A stretch of DNA of 64,000 bases. Source: Streptomyces sp. NBC_01267 (GTDB lineage: Bacteria; Actinomycetota; Actinomycetes; Streptomycetales; Streptomycetaceae). The translations under genes were made by a program, and so were the position numbers. The DNA lies in contig NZ_CP108455.1 in assembly GCF_036241575.1 (NCBI RefSeq), forward strand, positions 620,001 through 684,000. The letters are read 5' to 3'. Shown one piece after another: positions 17,801-25,453 of the stretch. Position 1 is the first letter of the stretch. Each line of letters begins with the position of its first letter. Under the pieces are notes generated by a model. That model worked only from the letters and a program-made list of their open reading frames with translations. It ran no database searches and was not told where the DNA came from.

Positions 17801-19087
17801 TACGCATGGCCACAGCTCTCCCACGACCACGCGGAACAGATCTTCACCGCCTTCTCCCACGCGGTGGCCGGTGCGGCGGACACCAACGCTCCTCCCCACG
17901 TCAGGGCAGGGGTGTCCACCTCCGGTCAGCTGCTGCACCGGGGTGCTGAACCGTTTCGGGGCGGCTGGCGAGTCGTGCGCGAGCCGGCACACGTACTCCT
18001 GACCGGGGCGACCGGCTATCTGGGCCGGCACGTACTCACCGAGCTGGCCGACCAGGGCGCACGGGTGACCTGTCTGGTGCGCGGGAGGAGCGACGCCGAG
18101 GCGGCCCGGCGGCTCGGCGGCGCCGAAGTGATCGCCGGTGACATCACCCGGGAGGGCCTCGGCCTCTCTCCCGCCGGGCTCGCACGGGCCCGTACGGCCC
18201 GTGTCGTCGTACACGCCGCCGCAGACGTCCGGTTGGTGGCCTCACCCGCCGAACTGGAGCGGACCAATATCGCCGGGGTGCGGCAACTGCTCGACTGGAT
18301 CGACGCGCACGCCCCCGGTGCCCGGCTGCACCACATCTCCACGCTGGCCGTCGCGGGCGGTGTGGCCGGTCCCGCACGCCGGTTCAGCGAGGCGGATCTC
18401 CGCATCGGCCAGAGCTTCCGGACCCCGTACGAGAAGGTGAAGTTCGGGGCGGAGGAGACCGTCCGTGCCTGGGCCGCCTCCGGCGGTCAGGCCTACATCC
18501 ACCGCAGCGGCCACATCGCGGCACACAGCAGGACCGGGGCGTTCCAGGACAACATCGCGGACAACCGGGTCTATCAGACCGTCCGCGGCTACGTACTGGC
18601 CGGCGCGGCGCCGAGCCGGCCGTCGGCGACGTTCGAGTTCTCCCACGTGGACACGGTGGCGGCGGGGATCGCGGCGATCGCGAGCTATCCGTACGCGGCG
18701 CCGGGCGTCTACCACGTCGAGTCGCCGCACACCGTCCCGCACGACGAGCTGGTGACGTGGATGACCCGCCACGGCTATCCCGTCCGGCTGACGGACGACG
18801 CCACGTTCGCCGCGGCGCTGGCCCGCGCCGAGGAGCACCATCCGGACATGGCCCGAATCGCCTCGGCCTGGTCCCAGCTCGGCGACCGCAACGTCGTCTT
18901 CGACAGCTCGTGGACCCAGGCGGTGCTCGGCCGGCTCGGGGTGCGTTTCGCCGAGCCGACCGCGCAGTGGTGGTCGGCCGCGCTGTCCTGGGCGGCCGGT
19001 ACCGGCTTCCTCCCGGCGGCCGTCGCCTGTCCCGACAGGCCTGGGCCGCATGCCGGTTCACCTTGCCCCTCCCCCAGCCGGCCCTGA
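14801..19087 (+). CDS. One-module NRPS: adenylation-PCP-epimerase-thioester reductase
   Basis: Megasynthetase of 1428 residues with no condensation or thioesterase domain. The adenylation domain (about 1-530) has YLSFTSGSSGEPK, NHYGPTETT, YRTGDVCRRR and Lys515 in GANGKLDRE. Read against GrsA, its specificity residues are D-L-T-K-I-G-H-V-G-K, matching the aspartate code. The PCP (about 545-615) has Ser584 in LGGDSILAM. The epimerisation domain (about 640-1050) has HHLVVDG (His764-His765), Glu884 in ETHGRE, TVGWFTA and FNFLG. The C-terminal reductase has TGATGYLG (1068-1075) and Y1210xxxK1214. Expected chemistry is tethering of L-Asp, conversion to D, and NADPH-dependent release as an aldehyde. 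Residues 342-371 are six pentapeptide repeats not normal in A domains. Confidence 0.93.
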   Translation: MTDADRSRTSLPELLIRNALSHPDRPALSDGARAFDHRRLDTVAGHVAARLAELGTGRGDRVALLGARDARVCALLHGILRSGAAAVLVDPGWSPDDVRRRLDAVGVRQVFTTTPRMRAPEPYRTEFVDVDTLAKTDPVDPPAVFPWAPADLAYLSFTSGSSGEPKAVAVTHANAVHYARSLRDRLGFTAADAPCVAHVTTLAADLGHTSWLLALATAGSVHVVPDDRTRDPEAFWASLHDAGVSVLKTTPSHLTALLAGRPSHGPVLDTLILGGEALPRSLAASLLRDGVTARVANHYGPTETTVGATCFLASSEAELPADEVTVPIGTAIGEVELRLERDTVAGDAVDSDVLKGDTVEGGVIEGDVVEGELHIGGAGVSAGYFGRPEETARRFVTREGRREYRTGDVCRRRPDGNLVFVGRSDRQAKVRGFRVDPVEIEHAIGEFPDVRQCAVIVRATPAGSHLVAAVRLSDRCAEGEALAALRSHLRDRLPDYSVPQPILALPDFPFGANGKLDRERLSSAVSGLIESRARTARLEPSAPAEGADRATASLAHTIAELWADALGLPVVDQHANVLDLGGDSILAMRTIASLRRRGHRVAFQDFYEHPTPTLLAAAATASAHRPPQPRSDTATEPGRLAPAQRWLFRQPIDEPRHWNQSVLLRCGQRVDTSALSAAVRAVLHRHAALRRPLGPGGPGRTRPEADLDTVSHTRLRAADALSETVGTVCTELHRSLDPEAGRLLRVHLFSGGPGVDDRLALIAHHLVVDGLSWRILLDDLATAYRAALSGRQADLPPTADFYAWAAAVPPTTAVHPAAAPRLPEDDATGGAEPAALTWCLDEEATDRLVARHGRAQRLEAVLLSAFADAVPAWSGQRSLAVEVETHGRETGSDDGQYLDTVGWFTAAKWLTIDAADGTRRVSEVEDLVRRAPQIPMDAEGARPEAGFNFLGTFRLPEDPALGWSVADEQAGAARCPSGDTLYRLRLTARIVDGRLVTDLVYAWPQLSHDHAEQIFTAFSHAVAGAADTNAPPHVRAGVSTSGQLLHRGAEPFRGGWRVVREPAHVLLTGATGYLGRHVLTELADQGARVTCLVRGRSDAEAARRLGGAEVIAGDITREGLGLSPAGLARARTARVVVHAAADVRLVASPAELERTNIAGVRQLLDWIDAHAPGARLHHISTLAVAGGVAGPARRFSEADLRIGQSFRTPYEKVKFGAEETVRAWAASGGQAYIHRSGHIAAHSRTGAFQDNIADNRVYQTVRGYVLAGAAPSRPSATFEFSHVDTVAAGIAAIASYPYAAPGVYHVESPHTVPHDELVTWMTRHGYPVRLTDDATFAAALARAEEHHPDMARIASAWSQLGDRNVVFDSSWTQAVLGRLGVRFAEPTAQWWSAALSWAAGTGFLPAAVACPDRPGPHAGSPCPSPSRP

Positions 19088-19136
19088 CCGCCGGCCCGCA
19101 CCACCCTGCCCACCGCCCCACCTCAGGAGTGAAGCC

Positions 19137-20393
19137 ATGACCCAGCTCTCCCCGGTCCTGAAGCAGGCCACGCCCGTGATCGCCACCCGAGGGGAGGGGA
19201 TGTACCTCTACGACGCCGACGACCGGCGCTATCTCGATTTCACCGCCGGGGTCGGCGTGACGAGTACCGGTCACTGCCACCCCCGGGTCGTCGAAGCCGT
19301 ACAACGGCAGGCGGGCCGGCTGATCCACGGGCAGTACACGACCGTGCTGCACGACCAGTTGCTCACGCTGACGGAACGCCTGGGCGAGGTGCTGCCCACC
19401 GGTCTGGACTCGGTGTTCTACCTGAACTCGGGCAGCGAGGCGGTGGAGGCGGCACTGCGGCTCGCCCGGCAGGCCACCGGCCGGCAGAACGTGATCGTGT
19501 TCGACGGCTCGTTCCACGGGCGCACGATGGGTGCGGCGGCGATGAGTACCGCGGGCACCCGCTTCCGCGCCGGAATCGGGCCGCTGATGCCCGGGGTCGC
19601 GGTGGCGCCCTTCCCGTACGCCTTCCGGCTCGGAATGAGCGACGAGGAAGCGGCCGAGCACGCGCTGCGCGGCCTCGACCGTGTGCTGGCCACCGTCAGC
19701 GCACCCGCCGAGACCGCCGCGATGTTCGTCGAACCGATCCTGGGCGAGGGCGGTTTCGTGCCTGCCCCACCGAGCTTCCTGGCGGGGCTCCGGGAGCGTG
19801 CGGACCGGCACGGGATCCTGCTGGTGGTCGATGAGATCCAGTCCGGCTTCGGCCGGACCGGCGCGTTCTGGGCCCACCAGCACGCCCCGGGGCTCGTACC
19901 GGATGTGGTGATCACCGCCAAGGGCCTGGCCAGCGGTTTCCCGTTGTCCGCGATCGCCGCGTCCACGGAGCTGATGAGCCGGGCCTGGCCGGGATCGCAG
20001 GGCGGTACCTACGGCGGCAATGCCGTGGCCTGCGCCGCCGCGCTCGCCACTCTCGACGTGATCCGCGACGAGGGCCTGGTGGCGAACGCCGCCGAACAGG
20101 GACGTCTGCTGGTGGACGGCCTGCGCAAGACCGCCGCCGATGCCCCGGCCGTCGCCGATGTCCGCGGGACGGGCCTGATGGTGGGCAGCGAGTTCTGCCG
20201 GCCCGACGGCTCCCCCGACGCCGGGACCGCCCAGCGCGTCCAGCGCGCCGCCGCCGATCTCGGTCTGCTGCTGCTCACCTGCGGGGTCCACAGCAATGTC
20301 GTACGGATGCTCCCGGCGCTGGTCGTCACGGGCGAGCAGATCGGCGAGGCGCTCGGGCTGTGGGCCGACGCCGTCGCCACGGCAACCCGGTGA
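19137..20393 (+). CDS. Class III PLP-dependent aminotransferase
   Basis: Aminotransferase of 418 residues resembling 4-aminobutyrate/ornithine-type omega-transaminases. The PLP lysine is Lys262 in ITAKGLASGFPLS, preceded by LLVVDEIQSGFGRTG. The phosphate-binding region includes NSGSEAVEAALRLAR and FDGSFHGRTMGA. The ATG follows CAGGAG with 7 nt spacing, 49 bp after the NRPS stop. Immediately downstream of a reductase-terminated NRPS, its likely role is transamination of the released amino-aldehyde to a vicinal diamine. Family membership is clear; the substrate is inferred from position. Confidence 0.9.
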   Translation: MTQLSPVLKQATPVIATRGEGMYLYDADDRRYLDFTAGVGVTSTGHCHPRVVEAVQRQAGRLIHGQYTTVLHDQLLTLTERLGEVLPTGLDSVFYLNSGSEAVEAALRLARQATGRQNVIVFDGSFHGRTMGAAAMSTAGTRFRAGIGPLMPGVAVAPFPYAFRLGMSDEEAAEHALRGLDRVLATVSAPAETAAMFVEPILGEGGFVPAPPSFLAGLRERADRHGILLVVDEIQSGFGRTGAFWAHQHAPGLVPDVVITAKGLASGFPLSAIAASTELMSRAWPGSQGGTYGGNAVACAAALATLDVIRDEGLVANAAEQGRLLVDGLRKTAADAPAVADVRGTGLMVGSEFCRPDGSPDAGTAQRVQRAAADLGLLLLTCGVHSNVVRMLPALVVTGEQIGEALGLWADAVATATR

Positions 20394-20428
20394 ACTCCCG
20401 TACGGCTCCCGAAAGGACTGATCACCCC

Positions 20429-21268
20429 ATGACCGGAACCACGATCGGTGGCATCGGCTGGACCAGCGAGTACCTGGAGTCCGCACCCGACGTGTGGTCG
20501 TTGTCGATGACCGACGAGGACCGGCGGCTGCTGTGGACCGACTCGCTGGCGCAGCGCTGGGACGAGGGCGAGGCGGCGTACGCGGCCGTACGCTCGTCCG
20601 TCCGGCGCAGCCTGGACGCCGTGGGCTTCGCACGCGTCCGCAACCTCATCTCCCCGGACGCGTCCGACGCCGACCTCATCACCAGCCTGTCGTTCATCCT
20701 GGACGAGGTGGGCAGGGCCGTACCGCAGAACGCCCAGGGCGACCTGTGGACCATCCTGCGTGACCGCGACGGCGACGGCGCCACCGAGCTCGGCTTCCAC
20801 TGCGACACCTGCGACCTGCTCGTCCTGCTCTGCCTCCAGCCTGCCGCGGACGGCGGCGGCAACACGAAGCTGGCCAGTGCACGACACGTCCACGACATCA
20901 TCGAACGTGAGAGGCCGGACCTGCTCGCCCTGCTCGAGGAGGAGTGGACGTTCGACCGGACCGGCCGTGCGGGCCGGCAGATCCTCGTCACCCCCATCCT
21001 GTTCACACAGGACGACGGGACCATCGGCTGCTACTACCAGACCCGGACGGTACGGGCGTCCGCGGACCTGGACGCCCGGCAGCTGGAAGCCCTCGACTAC
21101 CTGGACGAGGTGCTCTACCGCCCGGAGATCGCCTTCGGGCTCCGACTGATCGCGGGAGATCTGCTGATGATCCGCAACAGCCGTGTGCTGCACGGCCGTT
21201 CACCCTACGTCGATGTCCCCGGTCCGGAGGCCCGCCGGATCCTGCGCGCGTGGATGAACGAGCGGTGA
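20429..21268 (+). CDS. TauD/clavaminate synthase-like Fe(II)/2OG oxygenase
   Basis: Second non-haem iron oxygenase of the cluster, 279 residues. The facial triad is H124-x-D126 in GFHCDTCDLL and H255 in SRVLHGRSPY, with a C-terminal Arg in ARRILRAW for 2-oxoglutarate. Overall it resembles the TauD/TfdA superfamily rather than PhyH, so the two oxygenases are not recent duplicates. The ATG has AAAGGA upstream. Its stop overlaps the next start (GTGA), indicating translational coupling with the SDR. It probably hydroxylates or desaturates the small product or a tethered form. Confidence 0.86.
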   Translation: MTGTTIGGIGWTSEYLESAPDVWSLSMTDEDRRLLWTDSLAQRWDEGEAAYAAVRSSVRRSLDAVGFARVRNLISPDASDADLITSLSFILDEVGRAVPQNAQGDLWTILRDRDGDGATELGFHCDTCDLLVLLCLQPAADGGGNTKLASARHVHDIIERERPDLLALLEEEWTFDRTGRAGRQILVTPILFTQDDGTIGCYYQTRTVRASADLDARQLEALDYLDEVLYRPEIAFGLRLIAGDLLMIRNSRVLHGRSPYVDVPGPEARRILRAWMNER

Positions 21269-22020
21269 CCGGCCACGGAAGGATCGGTGTCGTCACCGGC
21301 GGCGGAAGCGGCCTCGGACGGGCCGCCGCGCTGGCCCTGCTGGACCAGGGGTGGTCGCTCGCGCTGGCCGGCCGGCGCAAGGAAACGCTCGAAGAGACCG
21401 TCGCGTTGTCAGGCGCCGGTCCGGAGCGCGTGATCGCCGTGCCCACCGACATCAGCAGCCCGACCGAGGTCGCGGCGCTCTTCGGGACCGTACGCGACCA
21501 CTTCGGCCGGCTGGACCTGCTGTTCAACAACGCGGGCGCAGCCGTACCGCGCAGGCCGGTGGCGGAGGTGACGTTCGAGGACTGGAGCCGGGTGATGGAC
21601 ACCACCGTCACCGGAACGTTCCTGTGCGCGCAGGAGGCGTTCCGCGTCATGCGCGACCAGACCCCGCAGGGCGGGCGAATCATCAACAACGGTGCGCCGT
21701 CCGCCCATTCACCCCGCCCGAACGCCATCGCCTACACCACGGCGAAGCACGCGGTGCTCGGTCTGACCAGGGCCCTGTCGCTGGACGGCCGCCCGTACAC
21801 CATCTCCTGCGGGCAGATCGACGTGGGCAACGTGACCCCGGTGGACGGCAGCCCGCAGCCGCCCGCCATGCAGGCCGACGGAACGATGGCGGTGGAGGAG
21901 ACCATCCCCGTGGAGCGCTTCACCGAGGCCCTGCTGCTGATGGCGTCGATGCCACCGGACGCCAACGTGCAGTTCCTCACGGTCCTGCCCACGACGATGC
22001 CGTACATCGGGCGGGGGTGA
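21265..22020 (+). CDS. Short-chain dehydrogenase/reductase, catalytic Ser replaced
   Basis: Classical SDR of 251 residues. The nucleotide-binding glycine motif is TGGGSGLG at residues 11-18, followed by LLFNNAGAAV and the YTTAK active-site pair Tyr157/Lys161. The position 13 residues before Tyr, usually the catalytic Ser, is Ala144 (NNGAPSAHSPRP, compared with the usual NNGSISA). It starts at GTG 21265, overlapping the oxygenase stop. Within the operon it could oxidise or reduce a hydroxyl placed by one of the oxygenases. The missing Ser suggests altered or lost activity, or use of the nearby Ser146. Confidence 0.86.
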   Translation: MTGHGRIGVVTGGGSGLGRAAALALLDQGWSLALAGRRKETLEETVALSGAGPERVIAVPTDISSPTEVAALFGTVRDHFGRLDLLFNNAGAAVPRRPVAEVTFEDWSRVMDTTVTGTFLCAQEAFRVMRDQTPQGGRIINNGAPSAHSPRPNAIAYTTAKHAVLGLTRALSLDGRPYTISCGQIDVGNVTPVDGSPQPPAMQADGTMAVEETIPVERFTEALLLMASMPPDANVQFLTVLPTTMPYIGRG

Positions 22021-22024
22021 CGCG

Positions 22025-22768
22025 ATGCTGATCAGCGCACGTTCCTTCGACGAGTACCGGGCGATGTTCGCGCTCTCGGAGGACGACCTCGGCCTGCGCA
22101 TCCTCGACTGCCCCGGCGGGGCCGCGAGCTTCGCGGCGGAGGCCGGGGCCCGGGGCACCGATGTCGTCGCGGTCGATCCGCAGTACGGTCCGCAACGTCA
22201 TCTGCTGGGGAAACTGGCGCAGCAGGAGATCGAGCACAAGCATCGGTACGTGGCGGACCACGCGTCGAGTTTCGTGTGGAACTGGTTCGGTGACGCCGAG
22301 CGGTACACGCGGCTGCGGGCCCGGTCCGCGCGCGCCTTCGCCACCGACATCGCGGCCCGTCCGGACCGTTACGTCGAAGCCACCCTGCCTCAACTCCCCT
22401 TCCCCGACCGTTCCTTCGACCTCGTACTCAGTTCTCACCTCCTCTTCTCCTACGGGGCGCAGCTGAGCGAGGAGTTCCACCTGAGCGCGCTGCTCGAACT
22501 GGTCCGGGTGGCCCGCCGTGAGGTGCGGCTCTTCCCGGTCGTGCTGCACACCAGCGACCTGCGGTACGCCGCGCTGGACCGGCTGCGCGACACCCTCGAC
22601 GGCCTGGGGGTGCCGTCGCGGCTGGACCGGGTCGGGTACGAGTTCCAGCCGGGCGGCAACGAAACCCTCGTCCTCGACTGCGCCGATCACGGCCCGTTGC
22701 CCACGGCCAGGCCCGGCGGCGATGCCCGCGATCCGGTGCGCTGGCGGCACCTGGAGGCGGCGGACTGA
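22025..22768 (+). CDS. Class I SAM-dependent methyltransferase-like protein
   Basis: Protein of 247 residues with a Rossmann methyltransferase fold. The SAM-binding region is LRILDCPGGAASFAAEAGAR followed by the acidic strand end VVAVDP. The motif IV-like segment is FPDRSFDLVLSSHLLFSYG. The start lies 4 bp after the SDR stop with GGGGTGA as ribosome-binding site, so it closes the operon. CPGG in place of the common GxGxG is typical of a Streptomyces subgroup whose substrates I do not know. N- or O-methylation of the cluster product is the natural guess. Confidence 0.78.
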   Translation: MLISARSFDEYRAMFALSEDDLGLRILDCPGGAASFAAEAGARGTDVVAVDPQYGPQRHLLGKLAQQEIEHKHRYVADHASSFVWNWFGDAERYTRLRARSARAFATDIAARPDRYVEATLPQLPFPDRSFDLVLSSHLLFSYGAQLSEEFHLSALLELVRVARREVRLFPVVLHTSDLRYAALDRLRDTLDGLGVPSRLDRVGYEFQPGGNETLVLDCADHGPLPTARPGGDARDPVRWRHLEAAD

Positions 22769-22858
22769 CCACACACCGCGCCACACTCCCGGGTCAGGGC
22801 CTGCCTCGCTCCCCCGACCCGGCGTCCCCCGGCGCCGCCCGCCGCTGACCCACCTCGC

Positions 22859-22930
22859 GGTGCCGCACGGCCGGGCGACACCGCGGTCGTGCGGCACCTC
22901 GGCCGTGCGGCACCTCGGCCGTGCGGCACC
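22859..22930. terminator. Hairpin and 16-bp repeats ending the biosynthetic operon
   Basis: GGTGCCGCAC at 22859-22868 can pair with GTGCGGCACC at 22889, 22905 or 22921, because a 16-bp unit (GTGCGGCACCTCGGCC) is repeated in tandem about 2.6 times at 22889-22930. One left arm with three equivalent right arms gives alternative stem-loops. The position 90 bp after the methyltransferase stop suits a terminator. Confidence 0.5.
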
Positions 22931-23130
22931 GGAGAACTACACCCAACGGCTGTGCCCGGGTACGCCGTAGTCCCTGCGGCGGACCCGCCGGGTCGTCAGC
23001 GCAGGGGACGACCCCGATCCCGCCCGCCGCCTAACGTGCTGCACGTGATCGGGATCGTCCGGCTGCTGTTCGGCATTCCCCTCACACCGCCCTGGTCTCG
23101 CCCGAGGAATTCACCGGGATCAGAGATCTG

Positions 23131-23382
23131 GTGCTGGTCCGCGGCCCGCTGGAGTCCGGCACCATGAACGGAGTGGAGGGCACCCCGGAACAGATAACGG
23201 CCGCCATGCTGGCCGTGCACCGGATCGTCGTCGTCAGCGACGCGAGCGCGCCGTCCGCCCTCACCGATCGCGACCGGGCCAAACAGCGCGTCCTGCGGGC
23301 GCACTTCGTCCGCTGCTCCGAAACCGAGGCGCGTGGCCGCCGGGTCACCGTGTACCAGCGCCGCCGCAGTCGGAGCGAGTGA
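23131..23382 (+). CDS. Small ORF, possible remnant, unknown
   Basis: A frame of 83 residues from GTG 23131, ending TGA 23380-23382, with coding-like third-position GC. It contains GTPEQITAAMLAVHRIVVVS and SALTDRDRAKQRVLRAHFVR. The same frame is open back to a stop at 23032 without a good start or ribosome-binding site, so this may be the tail of a truncated gene. No family recognised. Confidence 0.35.
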   Translation: MLVRGPLESGTMNGVEGTPEQITAAMLAVHRIVVVSDASAPSALTDRDRAKQRVLRAHFVRCSETEARGRRVTVYQRRRSRSE

Positions 23383-23481
23383 GAGGAGAACGCACAGGAC
23401 GCGGTCGGGCCGGCCGGAAGGGGCACGCGTTTCCCGGCCGACCGCCGCGCCCTTCCCGATACGGAACTACCTTGGGGTGTC

Positions 23482-24018
23482 ATGACGGACAACGAGAGCA
23501 CCCGGCCCCTGCTCTTCCTGGATGTCGACGGACCGCTGAACCCCTACGGGGCCCCGCCGCACGAGCGCCCGCAGGGGTACGTCACACACCGCATGCGGCC
23601 GACAGGGTGGGAAGATCCGTCCACCAAGCCGCTGCGGGTCTGGCTCGACCACCGCCATGGCGAGCAACTCCTCGCGCTGCCTTACCAGTTGGTTTGGGCC
23701 ACCACCTGGATGAACGAGGCGAACGAATGGATCGGCCCGCAGCTGGGCCTGCCGGAGCTCCCGTTCGTCGACTGGCCGGGCGCGAGCCTGCAGACCGACA
23801 CCCGACTGCACTGGAAGACGCAGGCCCTGGTCGCGTACGCCGCCGGTCGTCCCTTCGCCTGGGTCGACGACGAGCTGGGACCGGTGGACCGCGATTGGGT
23901 GGCTGCTCATGGCGACAGCCCCGCGCTCCTGCACTGGGTCAGTCCCCGACTCGGGCTGCTCCCGGACGACTTCGCGACGCTCGCACGATGGGCGGCAGGA
24001 CTGCGCGGGGAGGTGTGA
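23482..24018 (+). CDS. HAD-type hydrolase-like protein
   Basis: Protein of 178 residues beginning PLLFLDVDGPLNPYG, the HAD motif I (DVDG) with Asp nucleophile, and later VWATTWMNEANEWI and PFAWVDDELGPVDRDW (motif IV-like acidic pair). It fits the small actinobacterial HAD group described as HAD domain in Swiss Army Knife RNA repair proteins. A phosphatase or nucleic-acid end-processing role is possible. It lies upstream of a DNA ligase region, 260 bp before the next small gene; common function is not shown. Confidence 0.75.
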   Translation: MTDNESTRPLLFLDVDGPLNPYGAPPHERPQGYVTHRMRPTGWEDPSTKPLRVWLDHRHGEQLLALPYQLVWATTWMNEANEWIGPQLGLPELPFVDWPGASLQTDTRLHWKTQALVAYAAGRPFAWVDDELGPVDRDWVAAHGDSPALLHWVSPRLGLLPDDFATLARWAAGLRGEV

Positions 24019-24278
24019 CCGAGCCACAGGGCAGAACGTCCCTGGTGGGCGGGGCGTCGTCGTGCAGTCGCTACTTCCGCGGCCAGCCCGCGTCGCCAGA
24101 GCGGTGACCGAAGCCTGCCGGACCGGGAGGTGCTGTGGCAGGTGTGCGCCCACCTCGACTTCCGGAGCGGACAGCCTCATCGGGTTCTCCTGCCGGGTGT
24201 CTCATCCGGCCGGGTGGTCCCGGACCGGGCAGTCCTCCCCCGGGTGCTGGAATGCCGGAGCAGGAGCACGCTGGAAGC

Positions 24279-24494
24279 ATGCCAGTGCCTGTCATCGTGT
24301 ATCCGCCTGATCCGTCCGGGGGCCGCCGCGTGCGCGCCGGCACCGAAGTCCTCGGCGTCGCCCGCAGCCGGAAGGATGTCGCCGACGCCCTGCGCAGGGC
24401 CGGTCTGGAAGGCATCGACGAGGAGCTCGTCGCGACGACGTCGCTGATCGAATGGCACGGCGGCGGACCGGATGCCTGGCCACCGCCCCAGTGA
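24279..24494 (+). CDS. Small conserved protein preceding DNA ligase
   Basis: Protein of 71 residues, MPVPVIVYPPDPSGGRRVRA at the start and LIEWHGGGPDAWPPPQ at the end. Its stop overlaps the ligase start by 23 nt. Small proteins of this kind commonly stand before ATP-dependent ligase genes in Streptomyces. It has no recognised catalytic motif and is probably co-expressed with the ligase. Confidence 0.6.
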   Translation: MPVPVIVYPPDPSGGRRVRAGTEVLGVARSRKDVADALRRAGLEGIDEELVATTSLIEWHGGGPDAWPPPQ

Positions 24495-25431
24495 CCGGCA
24501 GCCGGGCCGGCCGGCTCCGATGCTGGCGAGCGACGGGCCCGCGCCCGCCGATCTGCGCGGGTGGGCGGCGGAGGTGAAGTGGGACGGTATGCGGGTGCTC
24601 GCCGCCGTTGACACGCACGGCGTGGTGACCGCGTACGGCCGCTCCGGGACGAACGCCACCGCCCGGTACCCGGAGCTGGGTGCGGTGACCGCTCTGGTGG
24701 CCGAGGCGCCCCTTGTCCTGGACGGCGAAGTCGTGGCCCTCGACTCGACAGGGTTACCGTCCTTCGGCCGTCTCCAGCTGCGAATGGGGCTCGCCGGACC
24801 CGCCCGGATCCGGACCGCACAAGCACGAACCCCCGTGACATTCATGATCTTCGACATCCTGATGCATCGCGGTACGCCGGTGACCGGACGGCCGTACCTG
24901 GAGCGGCGCCGCTTGCTGGAGCGCCTCGACCTCCCCGACGACGGCCAGGTCGCCGTACCGCCCGTATGGGTCGAGGACGTGCAGGCCGGCATCGAGTGGA
25001 CCCGTGAACGCCGGATGGAAGGCGTGATCGTCAAGCGCCTGGCCTCCCGCTACCAGCCCGGTCGCCGGTCCCCGGACTGGGTGAAGGTCAAGTTCCGTCC
25101 CTCGGCCGATGTCGTGATCGGCGGCTGGTCCGCCGACCTCCGCGGTGAGCCGCGGTCCCTGCTCGTCGGCATCCCCGAAGCCGACGGCCTTCGCTACGTC
25201 GGCGCCGTCGGTTCCGGTTTGTCGGCCGCCGCGCGCGGTCTCCTGCTTCCGCTCCTCAGGACGGCCGCCACTGACGCTTCCCCCTTCATGGCCGGTGCGC
25301 CACGGCCCCCACCCGGCATCCACTGGGTGCTGCCCCTCCTGCAGGGGGAGGTCCACTACGCCGAACGCACGCGCGACGGGATTCTGCGTCAGCCTGCCTG
25401 GAAGGGCCTGCGTGGGCTCGCCGGGGAGTAG
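24472..25431 (+). CDS. ATP-dependent DNA ligase (LigC/LigD ligase-domain type)
   Basis: Ligase of 319 residues. Motif I with the adenylated lysine is EVKWDGMR near residue 35. Motif III is FMIFDIL, motif IV EGVIVKR and motif V DWVKVKF, followed by an OB-fold (VVIGGWSADLRGEPRSLLVG). There is no polymerase or nuclease domain, so it matches the stand-alone ligases associated with NHEJ or base repair. A TTA codon at 24754-24756 (TGLPS) suggests bldA-dependent translation. The start ATG 24472 overlaps the upstream gene. A later start at MLASDGP (24520) is also possible. Confidence 0.88.
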   Translation: MPGHRPSDRQPGRPAPMLASDGPAPADLRGWAAEVKWDGMRVLAAVDTHGVVTAYGRSGTNATARYPELGAVTALVAEAPLVLDGEVVALDSTGLPSFGRLQLRMGLAGPARIRTAQARTPVTFMIFDILMHRGTPVTGRPYLERRRLLERLDLPDDGQVAVPPVWVEDVQAGIEWTRERRMEGVIVKRLASRYQPGRRSPDWVKVKFRPSADVVIGGWSADLRGEPRSLLVGIPEADGLRYVGAVGSGLSAAARGLLLPLLRTAATDASPFMAGAPRPPPGIHWVLPLLQGEVHYAERTRDGILRQPAWKGLRGLAGE

Positions 25432-25453
25432 CCGCCCCTCTCCCGGATCACCG

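Noticed and set aside
23082..23501. A 139-codon minus-strand frame in the gap after the biosynthetic operon
   Set aside because: Ser/Arg-rich shadow composition; the plus-strand frame has better codon use.
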